A stretch of DNA of 64,000 bases from positions 19,610,094-19,674,093 of the forward strand of contig NC_092563.1 in the NCBI RefSeq assembly GCF_037975245.1, written 5' to 3'. Origin of the DNA: Apostichopus japonicus. Taxonomy: Eukaryota > Echinodermata > Holothuroidea > Aspidochirotida > Stichopodidae. The notes beneath the pieces were generated by a model. The model saw nothing but the letters and a program-made list of their open reading frames with translations, did not search any database and was not told the origin of the DNA. Every line of letters begins with the position of its first letter. The stretch's first letter is position 1. The position numbers and the translations under genes are program-made. Positions 33,669 to 45,578 of this stretch are shown piece after piece.

Positions 33669-34918
33669 TACATACCACATATAAAACTCATCCAAGCTGT
33701 ACTTACAGAGTTAAATTTAAACAGGGCTGTTTACAAAGTATAAGCATCACATACATGGACACACACACACACATATGCACTTCTTATACACCCTACAATG
33801 ATGCAATCACCATGGCATCTAATCTGTTTGCCTTTTGCAAGGGATCAAAACAAATGCATTAAGTTCCAGACATTTCACTGATCTTGAAGGAGAAACTTTT
33901 CAAAGCCAAGGCAGCCATAGAAGTTTTTTCTTGATATTATATGCCAGAAAATTATACCAAACAAGAAAATAGAGAAAGTTAGAAGTCAAATTTTCTTTTC
34001 TTTGTATTTTTATTGTAAAGCTGATCATCATGGGATAGTGAATAATGTTATATCCATTGCAAAATAGTCAAAGTAATACCCTTACTGAATATGTGCACAG
34101 ATAGTTTCATTATCTTGTGATAGATACGTCTAAAATAGTAACAACGTTATTCAAATTGCAAACAGTAATTTCTTCCCTGTATTCACTTCCAACGTAGATA
34201 ATAAATATTGGTTAAATCTACACTGAAAATGTTAAAATGCAGGATTGATAGAATATTGTATTGAATGAGGGAAAATTGCAGAGAACAGATTGCTTGAACA
34301 ATGAATTTTATAATCCATAAAGTACTACCATCTATTCCACCAAACTTACATCAAGTTTAACTACTGTAATTCTTACCATGACTTTTTCATGACGGGAAAA
34401 TAAAAGGAAGAGAAAATTATTGTTAAAATATCGAAAAATTGTAATACATGATCAAAACAAGGAATTAAATACTTTTAAAGCACAATTGGCTGTGCTATTA
34501 GTAAAAAATAAAAATTCAGAAACTGACCATGATTGCAAAGCAATATTGAAAGTATTAAGTACTTCTTGTATAATATCAATTAAGATGACTTCTTATAGGT
34601 ACTGTAATGTGGAAGTAATTATGACTTATAATAAATCAGAATGGATTCCCCAAACTTTTGATGAATGTAAGATTTGACATTACAAACACACAAAAAGCTA
34701 TCCTGTCAGTCAATATAATATCTTACTTGACTGTAGACTGTTTTCACATTAACAACACTGCATTAGCATAAAACATGTTTATATTTCTTACAGCTACCTT
34801 TTTTGCATTGCAAGTGTGTTTTGTCTTTTGACAAAGGTAGCCAAAAAGCACTTACAAGTTCATAATCTTTGGCATAACTTTAAAAAGCTAATTCTTTGCA
34901 AGAAAATACTAAATTGGT
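33669..34918. other. Gene-free AT-rich stretch
   Basis: No supportable gene. Open frames near 34420-34677 have no recognisable features and look like chance. Confidence 0.5.
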
Positions 34919-35331
34919 GGACAAGAGATAAATTTGTATAAAACCCAGTTGGGGTAAATATGATAGAATGTGCACGAGGTCATCTAAGTTGTTAATAATA
35001 GGTTATGACCAAAATTTAAAAGAGTGTTAAATATGTTTAACAGTTGTATGAGTTCACACCACGCTACTGTATGCCCATTAAGACTGACTTTATATGCTTC
35101 ATTATGATTGATCATTAATGCCCTGGACAAGAGATAAATTTGTATAAAACCCAGTTGGGGTAAATATGATAGAATGTGCACGAGGTCATCTAAGTTGTTA
35201 ATAACAGGTTACGACCAAAATTTAAAAGAGTATTAAATATGTTTAACAGTTGTATGAGTTCACACCACACTACTGTATGCCCATTAAGACTGACTTTATA
35301 TGCTTCATTATGATTGATCATTAATGCCCTG
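34919..35331. repeat. 206-bp direct tandem duplication
   Basis: The block beginning GGACAAGAGATAAATTTGTA at 34919 is repeated from 35125, almost identically (a few substitutions such as ATAATAGG against ATAACAGG), and ends before GGACGTAGC at 35331. It lies about 350 bp downstream of the minus-strand F-box gene. Confidence 0.92.
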
Positions 35332-35678
35332 GACGTAGCTTTGGACAGTTAATACCAAACATCTTGTTTTTTCATTTACTATGACTTTTTCTTACTAATT
35401 TAAAGAAAGAAAGTGCATTATAAAACTAATAATATCGAATATCTCTTAATACGTTTTGTATCAAAAGTGCAAGCAATTTAAAATTCTGAAATGCAGCGAT
35501 GTGGGAACCGCAAAGAGAAAGAACTTCATTTACTAAATATTGCATTAAATATTTCTAAAATCTTTACAATATGTGCTTTGGTTTACATATAACTTGCACC
35601 TATAGATGGCTTATGCTCATATCACTGAAAATATTCAGTTCTAACAACCGAACCAGTCATCTCTAACACGCCAGTCCA

Positions 35679-36896
35679 TCATACATCGTTATCTCGTCTG
35701 ATGTCCAAATAGTTGCTCACATCCATTACAGATGCACGAGCCTCTCGGCCAATCACGATTCCTTCTACATCCTCCTCCGTGTGAAGGGTGCAATCAAGTA
35801 AATTTGGCTTCATTGCTTTAATTTTTTCAATGACATCTTCTTGCAGACCACAGTGGCAATGTAATGCCTTCAGATGGACAGCATGTTCCACAAGATTCAG
35901 CAAAGCTTCCTCTAGGGCTTTTGAACCTTTTGTTGTTATGGTCAACTTTTCCAATGACTGGCTGAAGTACGAGTCCACAAGAGCCACCTCTCTGTGGAGT
36001 TCACTCATTGTCCTCAGGCTGAGTTCGACGAGAGGTATCTGATGGTGTAAGATGCTGTGAATCAGGAGCCGCTCTATGGTATGATCGAAATTAACGATCA
36101 CTCGCAACTTAGGGAGGGCCTTGGTGATCTTGTCCCACGATTCGATGGACACATGCTTGTGGAACTTGTCCTCTCTCTGACAGCTAAAAGAAAGGACCTC
36201 TAGAGGGCTCCTGTCCTTCTCTGTGAAGGCTTCCATCAGTTTGTCGCACATGGACGAGTAAAAACAGGACAACCGTCTGAGTTTGCGACACTTCTCCACC
36301 AGGTTGAATAGGGCCACGGCAGACACTTGACAAGATAGCGAAGTATTCTGAATGTTCAACACTTCCAAATTTGGATGGTTTGATGATAGCAGATTAAATA
36401 AGATGTCAGTGTACGAAATATTGAGACCACTTAAATCGACATCTACCAATGTACCAGTTAGGATTATCTTAGGATTAGGCGGACCAAATAATTCGGCGAC
36501 ACTGCTTAGAATGTCATTACCTTGAAAGAAGAGAGGATTCTCCGTTGTGAAGTAAATACCTATCCTCTCTAACTTCCTTTCTTCATGTCTTGCCAAACCT
36601 GTTATGACCCTGCACAGGTTTTCACAATTGAAGGGTCCTTGAGGGTCTACGAATACAAAGACTGACTTGAGATGGCCTCCGTGCTTCTCTAAACATTTCA
36701 GCTGTTTGGCATCGGCTCTGGAATGAAAGTTGAAAGAAAAGTGGCGCCATAGTACTGCTTTATCAAACACCTCTGCCCAATGCTGACAAGAGAGAGAAGC
36801 AGAGTAACGATCTCCAACATCAAGCATAGAGAATATGAGCAGAATTACGTGGTCGGGCAAATTCTCCCATTTGGCAATTCCATGTGCATCTGTCAT
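35679..36896 (-). CDS. FBXL8-like: FBXL8-like F-box protein, paralogue A
   Basis: Predicted substrate adaptor of an SCF (SKP1-CUL1-F-box) ubiquitin ligase, 405 aa in one coding exon. F-box at about 10-55: WENLPDHVILLIFSMLDVGD, then RYSASLSCQHWAEVF and LWRHFSFNF. The rest is a leucine-rich-repeat-like array. It matches human FBXL8 (from memory) in ENPLFFQGNDILSSVAELFG, VDLSGLNISYTD, NTSLSCQVSAVAL, LVEKCRKLRRL, EAFTEKDRSPLEVLSFSC and LHCHCGLQEDVIE. The start is ATG 36896. A CTGTTTTCAAAG acceptor lies about 30 nt upstream, so a 5' UTR intron is likely, as in paralogue B. It lies head to head with paralogue B, about 4.3 kb away. The substrate is unknown. Confidence 0.88.
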   Translation of the reverse strand: MTDAHGIAKWENLPDHVILLIFSMLDVGDRYSASLSCQHWAEVFDKAVLWRHFSFNFHSRADAKQLKCLEKHGGHLKSVFVFVDPQGPFNCENLCRVITGLARHEERKLERIGIYFTTENPLFFQGNDILSSVAELFGPPNPKIILTGTLVDVDLSGLNISYTDILFNLLSSNHPNLEVLNIQNTSLSCQVSAVALFNLVEKCRKLRRLSCFYSSMCDKLMEAFTEKDRSPLEVLSFSCQREDKFHKHVSIESWDKITKALPKLRVIVNFDHTIERLLIHSILHHQIPLVELSLRTMSELHREVALVDSYFSQSLEKLTITTKGSKALEEALLNLVEHAVHLKALHCHCGLQEDVIEKIKAMKPNLLDCTLHTEEDVEGIVIGREARASVMDVSNYLDIRRDNDV

Positions 36897-39800
36897 GGTG
36901 AAGTCCAGCTGAACGTCACAGTAATCTTTGAAAACAGACAACAGGATTACATCTCAAACCTGATAAAACAAAAAAAAAGAGCAAAAAATATGATGGGCCG
37001 TGGATGAAGTTAGAAAAGCGGCTTCATATAGGGAAACATTTATCTTTACAATGTTGAACAGACAAGAAACTCAATTTTCTTATCTACTATGCTTGCAGAT
37101 CATGAATGAAAACATGATCCTCCTTGTTTTCAATAGAACCATATTGTAGAGAGAAACTTCAAAGTAAAGATAAATTGCATACATGTTAGAAATTGCACAC
37201 ACTGACAATGTACAAAGTTCTCTAAAAAAAGATGCAGAAAGTGTGACATGTTTTACTTTGAAAGATCTTAGAACAACTTCTAAGTTTGAACTTGAAAACA
37301 ATAGATTGCAGATAATAGGACATTCTGGAGATGCATGTGATCTGGTACTGACTAAATGACTTGAAATTTGATGAAGATTTACAGCACTTGGCTGCATGCT
37401 GACATTAACAGCATGACTTATATCTTATCATTACTTTTCTCTACATATGCACTTGGACAGAAACTTTTAAACTGATTTCTTACTTCTAAATCGCAGAAGA
37501 TAATTTGTTTGCAAAAGAAACCAAGGTTTCAGATCAACACTTATATACCAACAAATTTCTGCACAAGAAGAAACAAGTCACAAGCAGCTTGAACAATCTC
37601 AAAAGTGAATAATTAAGTAACACTATGAAAAGCAGCTGGGTATGGAGACTTCACCGTTCATGGGTACGTACTGACAGAGGTCAGATGCAAGTGTACCAAT
37701 TCTTTGTTCCATTTCAGTTGACAATGTTTGTGTTTTTGTTGAAAATATATGGAAAGTGCAGCTTAAGTGAGATGGGATGTGTGCATGTGATGAAAGATTT
37801 ACTGTAGATTGGCTTCTCTATTACTGGCATGCACAGACTCAACATTTTCATTATTTCGAGAAATTTCAATGTGTTCTGAAAATAGGCACAACATCACACA
37901 AATTATCTGATCAAAAACCGGACTCCTAATGGGCTATATTAATCATTTATCACATAGTAGGTCTACCAACATGCAGTATAAATATGTGATCTGCATTCAG
38001 TAATTATATTGGTGCTGTAAATTTCTAATCAGCCACAGCATGACAACTTTATCAGTAACAGTATACTAGTTTATATATTGCAATGTAATCAGGGTAGATA
38101 CTGAAATATAATTATGAAATATGACAGAAAATATCCTCTTGCAATTAGAAAAATGTCCATACACAATTGTTATTGCCTTATTCCGGTGGCATTGCATGCC
38201 CTAGTGAAAATAGGGCTACTGTAGCAGTAACATTACCGATACACTCACGACACATCATGTATATGAACAGCCTAACAAAGTAATAGAAAGTCAAGATAGC
38301 GGTGCAGTACTTGGCACTGAGCTATAGCCTTGGCTAACATTTATAGTTATTCCTTAGTACTACTAGTACTAGTAGTAGGTATTACTTATTTAGTAAGTTT
38401 CTGTAGCTAGCCTAACTAAGGCTTAGTCCTACTTCAAGTTCAATTGAATTTACTTTTACGTGCAACAACCACAACACTGTTTTCGTTAGCTGGCGAAGAG
38501 GCATGGGCTTTCGGAAATGAGCTTTATAAATACCTAAGCTAGTCATTAATGCAACGTTGATGATCCTTTGGACTCATCTTTCATGACCGGTACCGCTGCG
38601 ACATGACTCATCTAACCTGTTAATTCAATTCACCGGTGTATAACCTATTTTCGGAAGATCAGCAACACTCGTGTCTATGTAAAGTAGTTATGGATGTCTC
38701 AATTTGTGTCAAGCGTTTGTAACTCTAAATATATGTTTTAGATTCTGGGGCTAGATTATACTAAGAAAGTTAACCTAGCCCATCGTATTATTGCTATTTA
38801 AATTAACAGTAATTTCACACATTGGATCAAAAGGCTTGTGATAATTTTGCATATTAACTTGATCCAACCAAACTGTATTATGGTCTGTAATTACTACTGT
38901 ATTGTTTGTAGACACGCCCATCTGTTCAAAACCGGAAGAGAATTTGAAGAATGTAAACAGTGCAAGGCTCTACAGTTGTACACGGTATACCTTACATTCG
39001 TACACATCCAACAACTACCCGTCGTTCTGACTTTTTCGTAATTTGTTGGGTTTGTATCGACGCATCTTCAAGGTAATGTGAACGTGTAAGTTTAAAATTG
39101 TGTCCGTTGTACATTTCGGATCGTCTGGAAAAAGTATAACACTTTGAACGATAAAGTCTTCTCGAATATCGGTCAGCCGAACTATGTAGGAGTTACGGTT
39201 AGCAGTGTCGCACATTTGATACCTTGCACACTATCGCTGTGAATGGTTGTACATCAAGCTGCCTGTCGTTAGTAGGCCTATATTACAACTATGTAGTATG
39301 TTGCAGAACCATACCCCACCCCACCCCCACCCCAGCGTTTGCCACACAGTTATTCAGATGTAAAAGAAAATGCAATAGGACCTAAGCCTGTTAGTCTCAC
39401 CGACGCAGTTGATACTTCAGCAAAATTGACATTTGAACTTCAGATGTAGGCCTACAGTAATTCAGTTGCATAGCCAAAGGGTGCAGGGGGGGGGGGAAGG
39501 GGGCGACCACTAGAAATTTCAAAATAGAAAATTCCTAATAAGTGCCATTTCCAGCGGTCTGGGAGGCATTTTCGGCCAAAATTTTCTTGTACGCTTCGCG
39601 GCAATCCATCATCTGCAATGCTCAGAATGTGGTCAGGCGCATAGCAAGGAATTTGCCAAGGGAGGGGCAAAGCCTCTAGGCAAACTATCTAAGCGTAGCG
39701 CCACCATGGATATCAGATGGATATCAGATTGGCCAATGTGCTGGCAATTAGCATAAGTTTTAATATATGATGTTATCCAACCAGCTTTACGTATCATCCA

Positions 39801-41199
39801 AGTAAAAACAAAAGATGATCTTTGCTCCAGCTATGGTATGGCAGACATGGGTGTCAATACTTTAAATCTGGACACTAAGCTTTGCCGATAACCGGCTATA
39901 GTTGGGAATTTACTATAAAATCTTCTTGCCTTTATGAATGCTGTGTGGCATTTGTTGGGAGTAATGTTTGCATCTGGGTACCTGCTGGCCCACTACCATT
40001 AGTACCTAGTTCCAGAAGTTTTGTTTAATTTTTTTAGAAATTTATTTAGGCCTACAGGGTGATTGTGAAAGTGAGTTTCACCGTGTAAGTATTACAGTTC
40101 AGGTTGAACTATACAGCATATTGAATGAGCCCTACATGGTAAAGGACTGCCTAAGAATAGATAATTATGAGAAAGAAGGCTTGTCTTCATGTTCACCCAA
40201 AGAGGATAAAGAAAATATCACTGTGGTCCCAAAGAAGAACTTTCTATTTTATCTTTCATTTATTTTGTTACCAACTTACCATTATTTCTCTTCCTTCTTT
40301 TTATAAATGTATTTTTTTGCACATGTTCAGGCTTTCTAATGAATAAGTAGTTGGTAATTAACGATAATGTTCTATTCACAAAAAAATAGGGTGGTGGTTA
40401 AAGGTGGCACCGGCATTAGGAGAAATGGAATGTAGCATTTGAGTCATTGCTGGTTGAGCCTTGGCTGGTTTAAATATTTAGGAACTATATAGATTTTTTG
40501 TGCCATCCAGGGCTTCATATATTCAAACTGTATAATTATGGTCTTCTCAGTTTGGGAGAAAAATCCAAAACTTGTAAGCAAAAATTGTGTATTTTATAGA
40601 CACTTGAAGTGAATTGGAACCTATATGAATCATATGGTGTTCCCTGTTCCATGCATGCATATTAGTTGTTGCTCTTGTAACGTAACTTTACCCACTTCAG
40701 ACCAGACTATAAATGACTCTTATGCAAAGGCCATTACCACAGTGCTACGATAGACATATCAAAGGAAACATTAAGCTGGCATTCGCTAGTTCTGTGTTTG
40801 CCTTTTGAAGTATTTGCCAGTTCTTGAAATCAGGTTTAGATGCCAATATTGGCATTTGCCTGTTCGGGAAGCTGACATTTGCTGTGATGCTGTCGCAAAG
40901 AATTGACCCAAATATCATGTATTCTTTACTCATGTATATATTTGTGTGGTGCAGTACGTACCCAAGTTTGCCCATCTTCAAAGATCCATGGAAAAGATTC
41001 TTAAAAATGATATGCAAAGTACTGTAAATGCATTTGTTTGTTTTTGGAAATACTTATTACTTTGGATATACAGTACCCTTAAATTTATGCCAAACTTTGA
41101 TGATCATACTGTGTAAGTTGGGTAAGAATGCAATCAACTATATTTAAAGTTGGGTCTTTCAAAATGCTTATCATCCACAGGTTGATACATATCATCGAA
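36897..41199. other. Shared upstream region of the two F-box genes
   Basis: About 4.3 kb between two divergent start codons. It should contain both 5' UTR exons and one or two promoters. Both starts sit just after acceptor-like sequences (CTGTTTTCAAAG on -, TTATCATCCACAG on +). No other gene is supportable. A MITE cluster lies at 39463-39712. I could not place donors or transcription starts. Confidence 0.5.
39463..39712. mobile_element. Two abutting hAT-like MITE fragments
   Basis: An inverted fragment at about 39463-39605 starts CAGTTGCATAGCC, has a long G run, and contains CCAGCGGTCTGGGAGGCATT and TTCTTGTACGCTTCGCGG. A forward fragment starts CAGGCGCATAGCAAGGAATT at 39634 and has AACTATCTAAGCGTAGCGCC before stopping. 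Confidence 0.6.
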
Positions 41200-42438
41200 A
41201 TGTCCAACAGTGATCAGAAAGGAGGATTTGGTAATCTACCTAATCATGTTATTCTCATCATCTACTCCTGGCTAGATCTAGGTGATCGTTTTACAGCCTC
41301 ACTGACCTGCAAGAAGTGGGCTGCAGCTTTCCAAAGTGCCTCCCTTTGGCGGCATTTCTCGTTCGCCTTCAGGTCCAAGGCCCATTCAAAGCTGTTAAAG
41401 TGCATCGAGGATCATGCCAATGACTTGAAGTCAGTCCGCATTTACATCGACCCCCAGATTCGTGTCAACTGCGACAACCTCTGCAGGGTGGTGACCAGCC
41501 TCTCTAGGGCAGACGAGAGACGACTTGAAAGGCTCGGAATTTTCTTCATTGCAGATAATCCTTTGATGTTCCAAGGAAATGACATTCTCAGCAGCTTGGC
41601 CGAGTTGTTCGGTCCTCCTGATCCCAAGCTTAGTGTGATGACCTCCTTAATTGAGGTTGATCTGAGTGGATTAAATGTAGCATTCACTGATATAACCATT
41701 AATCTCCTAGCTTCAAACCATCCTTCTTTGGAAATCCTCAATATTCAGAATACGTCACTGATCTGCAAAGTCAGCCCTGCTGGGCTTCTGAATCTGGTTC
41801 AGAAATGTCGTAAATTGACGAAATTGTTCTGTTACCACGTGTCTGTTACCGATGAGGTGATGCTTGCATTTACCGAGAAGAAACGGGAGTCACTGGGGTA
41901 TTTGTCCTTGCAGTGTCTAAGGCATGATAGGTTTCGTCCTCCAATATCTCCAAGTGTGTGGGACAGAGTCACCAAGTCTCTCCCCAAGTTACGGGTCGCT
42001 CTCCATTTTGATCATACCATCGAGAAGGAGACCATCAGGGAGATTATGCACCACCAGATACCAGTAGTACAGATAAATCTTAATGTTATGGCAGAACTGG
42101 AGACAGAACTAGCCCTGATCGACTCCTATTACAGTGGTACCATTGAAAAGTTGACCATTTTTACAAAAGGTTCCAAAGAATTTCAAAGATTGTTACTGGC
42201 CTTTGTTGAGAAGGCAAGTAAATTAAAAGTGTTGCATTGCTACTGCGGTTTGAGTCAAGAAACCATTCAAAAGATATTTGAGATTAAGCCCTTCTTTGAT
42301 CAATTTACACTTCTCACCGAAGAGACTTTTAGGGCCCACACACCACAGGTATATGTAGGGCAGGATGCTAGATCGACTGTCTTAGACAGTTGTAATTACC
42401 CTGTTTTGGAGGAAAGTATGGAAAATTTGTCTCTCTAA
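41200..42438 (+). CDS. FBXL8-like: FBXL8-like F-box protein, paralogue B
   Basis: 412 aa, single coding exon, closely similar to paralogue A throughout. F-box: FGNLPNHVILIIYSWLDLGD, then TASLTCKKWAAAF and LWRHFSFAF. LRR-like region: ADNPLMFQGNDILSSLAELF, VDLSGLNVAFTD, NTSLICKVSPAGLLNLV, LHCYCGLSQETIQKI. The C-terminal motif YVGQDARSTVLD parallels VIGREARASVMD in A. ATG 41200 (GAAATGTCC) follows an acceptor (ATCCACAG at 41180), so the upstream in-frame ATG at 41128 is probably intronic. AATAAA lies at 42498-42503. Predicted SCF ubiquitin-ligase adaptor. Duplication by inversion is inferred from the head-to-head arrangement. Confidence 0.9.
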   Translation: MSNSDQKGGFGNLPNHVILIIYSWLDLGDRFTASLTCKKWAAAFQSASLWRHFSFAFRSKAHSKLLKCIEDHANDLKSVRIYIDPQIRVNCDNLCRVVTSLSRADERRLERLGIFFIADNPLMFQGNDILSSLAELFGPPDPKLSVMTSLIEVDLSGLNVAFTDITINLLASNHPSLEILNIQNTSLICKVSPAGLLNLVQKCRKLTKLFCYHVSVTDEVMLAFTEKKRESLGYLSLQCLRHDRFRPPISPSVWDRVTKSLPKLRVALHFDHTIEKETIREIMHHQIPVVQINLNVMAELETELALIDSYYSGTIEKLTIFTKGSKEFQRLLLAFVEKASKLKVLHCYCGLSQETIQKIFEIKPFFDQFTLLTEETFRAHTPQVYVGQDARSTVLDSCNYPVLEESMENLSL

Positions 42439-42497
42439 TAGAGAAACATATATTTTTTTGCACTGTTAACAGAAATATTCTTAGCGTTATGTTTGTC

Positions 42498-42503
42498 AAT
42501 AAA
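42498..42503 (+). promoter_or_regulatory. Poly(A) signal of F-box paralogue B
   Basis: AATAAA about 60 nt after the stop codon, giving a short 3' UTR if used. Confidence 0.55.
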
Positions 42504-42934
42504 GCAAGTGCAGTTATCTTGTCAGTATAAGTCGGGACATTTTTTTATTGATATTTCCATGAAAAACGATCTTTCGTACATTGTTTTCAATCAAGTGAAC
42601 TGAAAGAGGTGCCTTATAGAATTGTCGATACATTTATCAAGAGAAGAAAAATATTTTTATTGTGGAAGGGAGAGAAAGATGGCATTTGTAGAAACTATTT
42701 AATATATAAGTATCACTTAGCATTTGTTTAATTTTGTTGGCATAGATAAATATGTTTTTAATCCTAAAATGACGATTCACAACACCGTAAGAGATAATAT
42801 CATGGACTTAAACATCAAGAAGCATAACATTTCAGTTTGGCAGCTTATGATTTCTTTTTGTATTTTCAAAGAAATATAGCATTGCTTTTGTATACCATAA
42901 TTCTGCAATCTTAAAGAAACCATATTCTTGAAGG

Positions 42935-43233
42935 CCTTTGTCCAGGCGCGTAGCCAGGAATTTGCCAAGGGAGGGGCGAAACTGTACATTCGGCATTGAA
43001 AACTATCTAAGCGTAGCGCCACCATGTTGGCGCGAAGCGTACAAGAAAATTTTGGCTTAGAATGCCTCCCAGATCGCTGGAAATGGCACTTCCCAGGCCT
43101 TGTAAGTTGCATCTTAGCATTTTCTCATTTGAAAATACTAGCGATATCATAAAAACATTAAAAAAAAATATGCTCAAGGGGGGGGGCGGCTGCCCCATTC
43201 GCCCCCCCCCTTGGCTACGCGCCTGCCTTTGTC
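42935..43233. mobile_element. Complete hAT-like MITE with 8-bp target duplication
   Basis: The element at 42943-43225 (283 bp) starts CAGGCGCGTAGCCAGGAATT and ends CCTTGGCTACGCGCCTG. It is flanked by CCTTTGTC at 42935-42942 and at 43226-43233. It carries the family core (ACTATCTAAGCGTAGCGCC, TTGGCGCGAAGCGTACAAG). This copy defines the ends of the family found in fragments across 28.6-46 kb. Confidence 0.9.
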
Positions 43234-44520
43234 TGTTTATTCACTCGTAGTGTAAAGGGACTGTAACTGCCACTTAATAATCTGACCTGTACCCTTGTAG
43301 AGAAAAAATCTTATTGGGATTGCCTCCTATGTGGTGGATACTTGAGTTGGTATAATAAATCAGAGAATGTATTCCAAAGGTACTAATATAACGTTAGGGA
43401 ATTAAGGTTATTTGAGTGTACCCTCATTAATTGCTATCAACCAAATTGATTGATCTTCTTTGTTTATTGCCGCTTTGATTGATTTATTTGGAAAGAGGGA
43501 TTTTTTGGTGAATTTGATCGAAGTAGAAATCAAGTACATACTTACCATTGTATTTTGCAAAATTAATTGAATAAAGCTGAACATATGTTTGAAACCTACA
43601 AGGCGTAAACCTGTGGACGGACACAGGCGTGTATGCTATAGAGTAATACTAACGATGAACCATAACGATCATGCGGAAATAAAGTAGAAATCTTGCGAAG
43701 AGATAAACAGTCTGTTTAGGCTTATTGTTTCTTCTGTGGACTTTCGTTCTTTTATCACTCTTCTTTCTCGAAACAGTCTGGATAGCTAAACAGATTAGGC
43801 ATAATTTTAGTCAAATTTAATCAAAAAGGAAAGAAAAATGAAGTGCTAGTACTCTCTCAATAGCTTTTCCATTGCTCGAGATTTTCACCTTTAAAATCTG
43901 CTAAATCTGTGGAATAAAAATGTTGTTTTACTTACTTTCTAGTCCTTTTATATTAAAAGAGAGAGTTGTAGAGGGCTTGAATCCCAGAAAGAGTGTTCAA
44001 TCACCTTTCATTGACATCGTATGTTCTCAGAATTGCATTAGGCAGATAATACGGCATCATCGTGGTTTGGTCGGCTTGAAATATGAAATGGCTGTAACCT
44101 TTTGTATGTTTCACATCGACAAAGGGATATAACATAACAGCAGACACCATCCTTGGGCGTAGGCTGGGATATCATGAGGTGGGTCAGAGGGAGGGGGGGG
44201 GGGGGTGGGGCGGTCGCCTTCCGATAAAGAACTGTTTAAGGAAAACATCGACTTATACTACAGTAAAATGGTTATGCAAACATTAAAGAAAGAAAACCAA
44301 AATTATCTCCACTCCTCTCCCTAAGGGTAGACATGCACCACATTCATTGGCCACCTGTGTTACTGAAAACCGTAGCTTTGGAAACCGACATAGTGCAGTA
44401 AGCCATGTGTAGACTTGAATTTGAGTCATTAGATGGACTGACTCGAGTTAAATCATTTTCATTGACAAAATGCATGGATTATTAGCCAAATCACTTTGCC
44501 AAAAAGTAATCTTGCTACTT
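43234..44520. other. Gene-free stretch
   Basis: AT-rich, with a MITE-like G-rich fragment near 44155-44225 (GGGCGTAGGCTGGG, then a 14-G run). No supportable gene. Confidence 0.5.
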
Positions 44521-44524
44521 CTAG

Positions 44525-45505
44525 TGAAGTCACTGCGGTGTTGTAGTTGAGTACTCGTATCAGAGTACCAAGAACTGGAGTACTTCTTAGGGCTCTGAAC
44601 ACTGAGTGTTAGCGCTAAGCATGGCTTTTGCGGGATTCCCTCACTTTCTTGCCGATCCCGTTAAGGAGAATTCGTATGCGGTGAATTTCGCCCTGATTTT
44701 TTTTTTGGGGGGGGGGGGAGGGGGTTGGGGCGTTTCTTAATTTTATCAGCATTTTTTTTATACTACTTAAGCCAAACTGTCATAAAACTAGTACAACTTA
44801 TTTAAATGTTTAAAAGTCCAAATTGATGCTTAATATTGGTATTCGTGATCCCAAGTTCCCCCAAACTCCCCCCCCCCCGAATTTGAAAATCCCCCAAAAT
44901 TTTTGGAAGGAGGGGTTCCACCCATGCAATACTAATTATAATCATAGTGCCAACACTAGCTCTGAGTACTAAGTATCATGATCAGAGTATTAAAGTATTT
45001 TAAGAACCGAATATGAGCTTTATTGTCCGAGTACGATACAGTTGGGTCCGAGCAAATACTTTTTTATCTGAGTACTTTCAAGTACTTGTGGAGTATTTTC
45101 CAATACCGTTGAATAATTTAAATGCAGCATTGCGAGTTGCGACTATGCATTCCCTGGATAATTGATAATATCTACACAGGCTTATACTAGAACACAAAAG
45201 CAGCTCTAGAGACAACTATGTGATAACAAAATATGTACACTATATAGGTGAAGCGGGGATAGTATAATTTGTAGACAAACCAAAATATGACATGAATGGA
45301 AAGAAAGTAATTGAAATAAGTTCAAATCCAGAATATTTGGAAAAGTGTTAGCATATTCTGAGTACTTTTGATACTGAGTGCCATTGCACAAGTATGGGTA
45401 CTTTGTCATCTGATACAGAGTACTTAACATCCAAGTACAAATACTAAACGGTCGAGTACTTGCAAATCAGTACTCCAGTAGTACTTGAGTACCAACTACT
45501 TTCCA
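44525..45505. repeat. GAGTACT-rich dispersed element, interrupted
   Basis: GAGTAC/AAGTACTT motifs recur densely near 44550-44590 and 44960-45500 in both orientations. The middle (44690-44930) is a G-run/C-run MITE-like insert (T-run then G-run, later CCCCCCCCGAATTTG). Ends are not resolved. Confidence 0.4.
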
Positions 45506-45578
45506 AGCATTACAACAATGGTGATGTGCCCACTTGCTTCTTGCAAAGTTATTCAGAAAGTTTGGTAGTCAACAAGTA

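Noticed and set aside
38838-39041. Short open frame with several Cys residues near 38.9 kb
   Set aside because: 67 codons, no domain spacing, no splice support; consistent with chance in the F-box upstream region.
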